Part shown: positions 14,400 through 14,413 of the stretch, in pieces
Layout: every line of letters starts with the position of its first letter
Numbering within the stretch: position 1 is the stretch's first letter
Assembly (NCBI GenBank): GCA_026193155.1
Contig: JAPHSI010000117.1
Coordinates: 1-14,413, forward strand
Direction: 5' to 3'
DNA from: Sulfurimonadaceae bacterium
GTDB taxonomy: Bacteria; Campylobacterota; Campylobacteria; Campylobacterales; Sulfurimonadaceae
Length of the DNA: 14,413 bases
Made by a program: the position numbers and the translations under genes
Notes under the pieces: generated by a model
Databases searched by the model: none
Told to the model about the DNA's origin: nothing
What the model saw: only the letters and a program-made list of their open reading frames with translations

Positions 14400-14413
14400 T
14401 TTATGCACTAAAG

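Overview
This window is ordinary chromosome from a low-GC Campylobacterota (epsilonproteobacterium), most like Sulfurimonas or a near relative. The evidence is the short Helicobacter-type DprA, the tatB-tatC-queA order, the rpsF-ssb-rpsR operon, the divergent MetF, and TATAAT promoters with no clear -35 box. The genus is inferred from recalled protein resemblance, not from a search. There is no mobile element, CRISPR array, tRNA or rRNA, and no intergenic gap reaches 300 bases.

Layout. (1) 1-1948: the 3' part of a NIT-HAMP-MCP-CZB chemoreceptor whose true start lies left of the window. (2) 2011-4264: tatB-tatC-queA, a tightly packed + strand unit; tatB and tatC overlap by 8 bp, and queA begins 3 nt after tatC. 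(3) 4248-6047, - strand: a membrane-anchored divergent polysaccharide deacetylase followed directly by dprA, whose TTG start abuts the upstream stop codon; dprA converges on queA with a 17-bp overlap. (4) 6048-7676: a promoter and structured leader, then rpsF (S6), ssb and rpsR (S18), closed by a strong hairpin. (5) 7733-12466: a dCache-PAS-PAS hybrid histidine kinase, then a secreted beta-propeller-like protein with an OmpA-like C-terminus. (6) 12432-13432, - strand: serB and a small acidic protein of unknown function. (7) 13488-14399: a MetF-type methylenetetrahydrofolate reductase, divergent from serB across a 55-bp gap.

Working together: TatB and TatC form the receptor of the Tat export pathway. 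S6 and S18 bind each other and are encoded with SSB behind a leader that may be an S6:S18 autoregulatory RNA. The hybrid kinase and the propeller/OmpA protein are neighbours on one strand and may form a sensing pair. SerB and MetF touch linked serine/one-carbon metabolism and share one very compact, symmetric promoter.

I found no clear previously undescribed multi-gene system. The items most worth a second look are the rpsF leader fold, the symmetric serB/metF promoter, the kinase plus propeller-OmpA pair, and a 27-bp palindrome in the last codons of the OmpA-like gene. Three genes appear to use TTG or shifted starts (dprA, serB, metF), which I reason from ribosome-binding sites.
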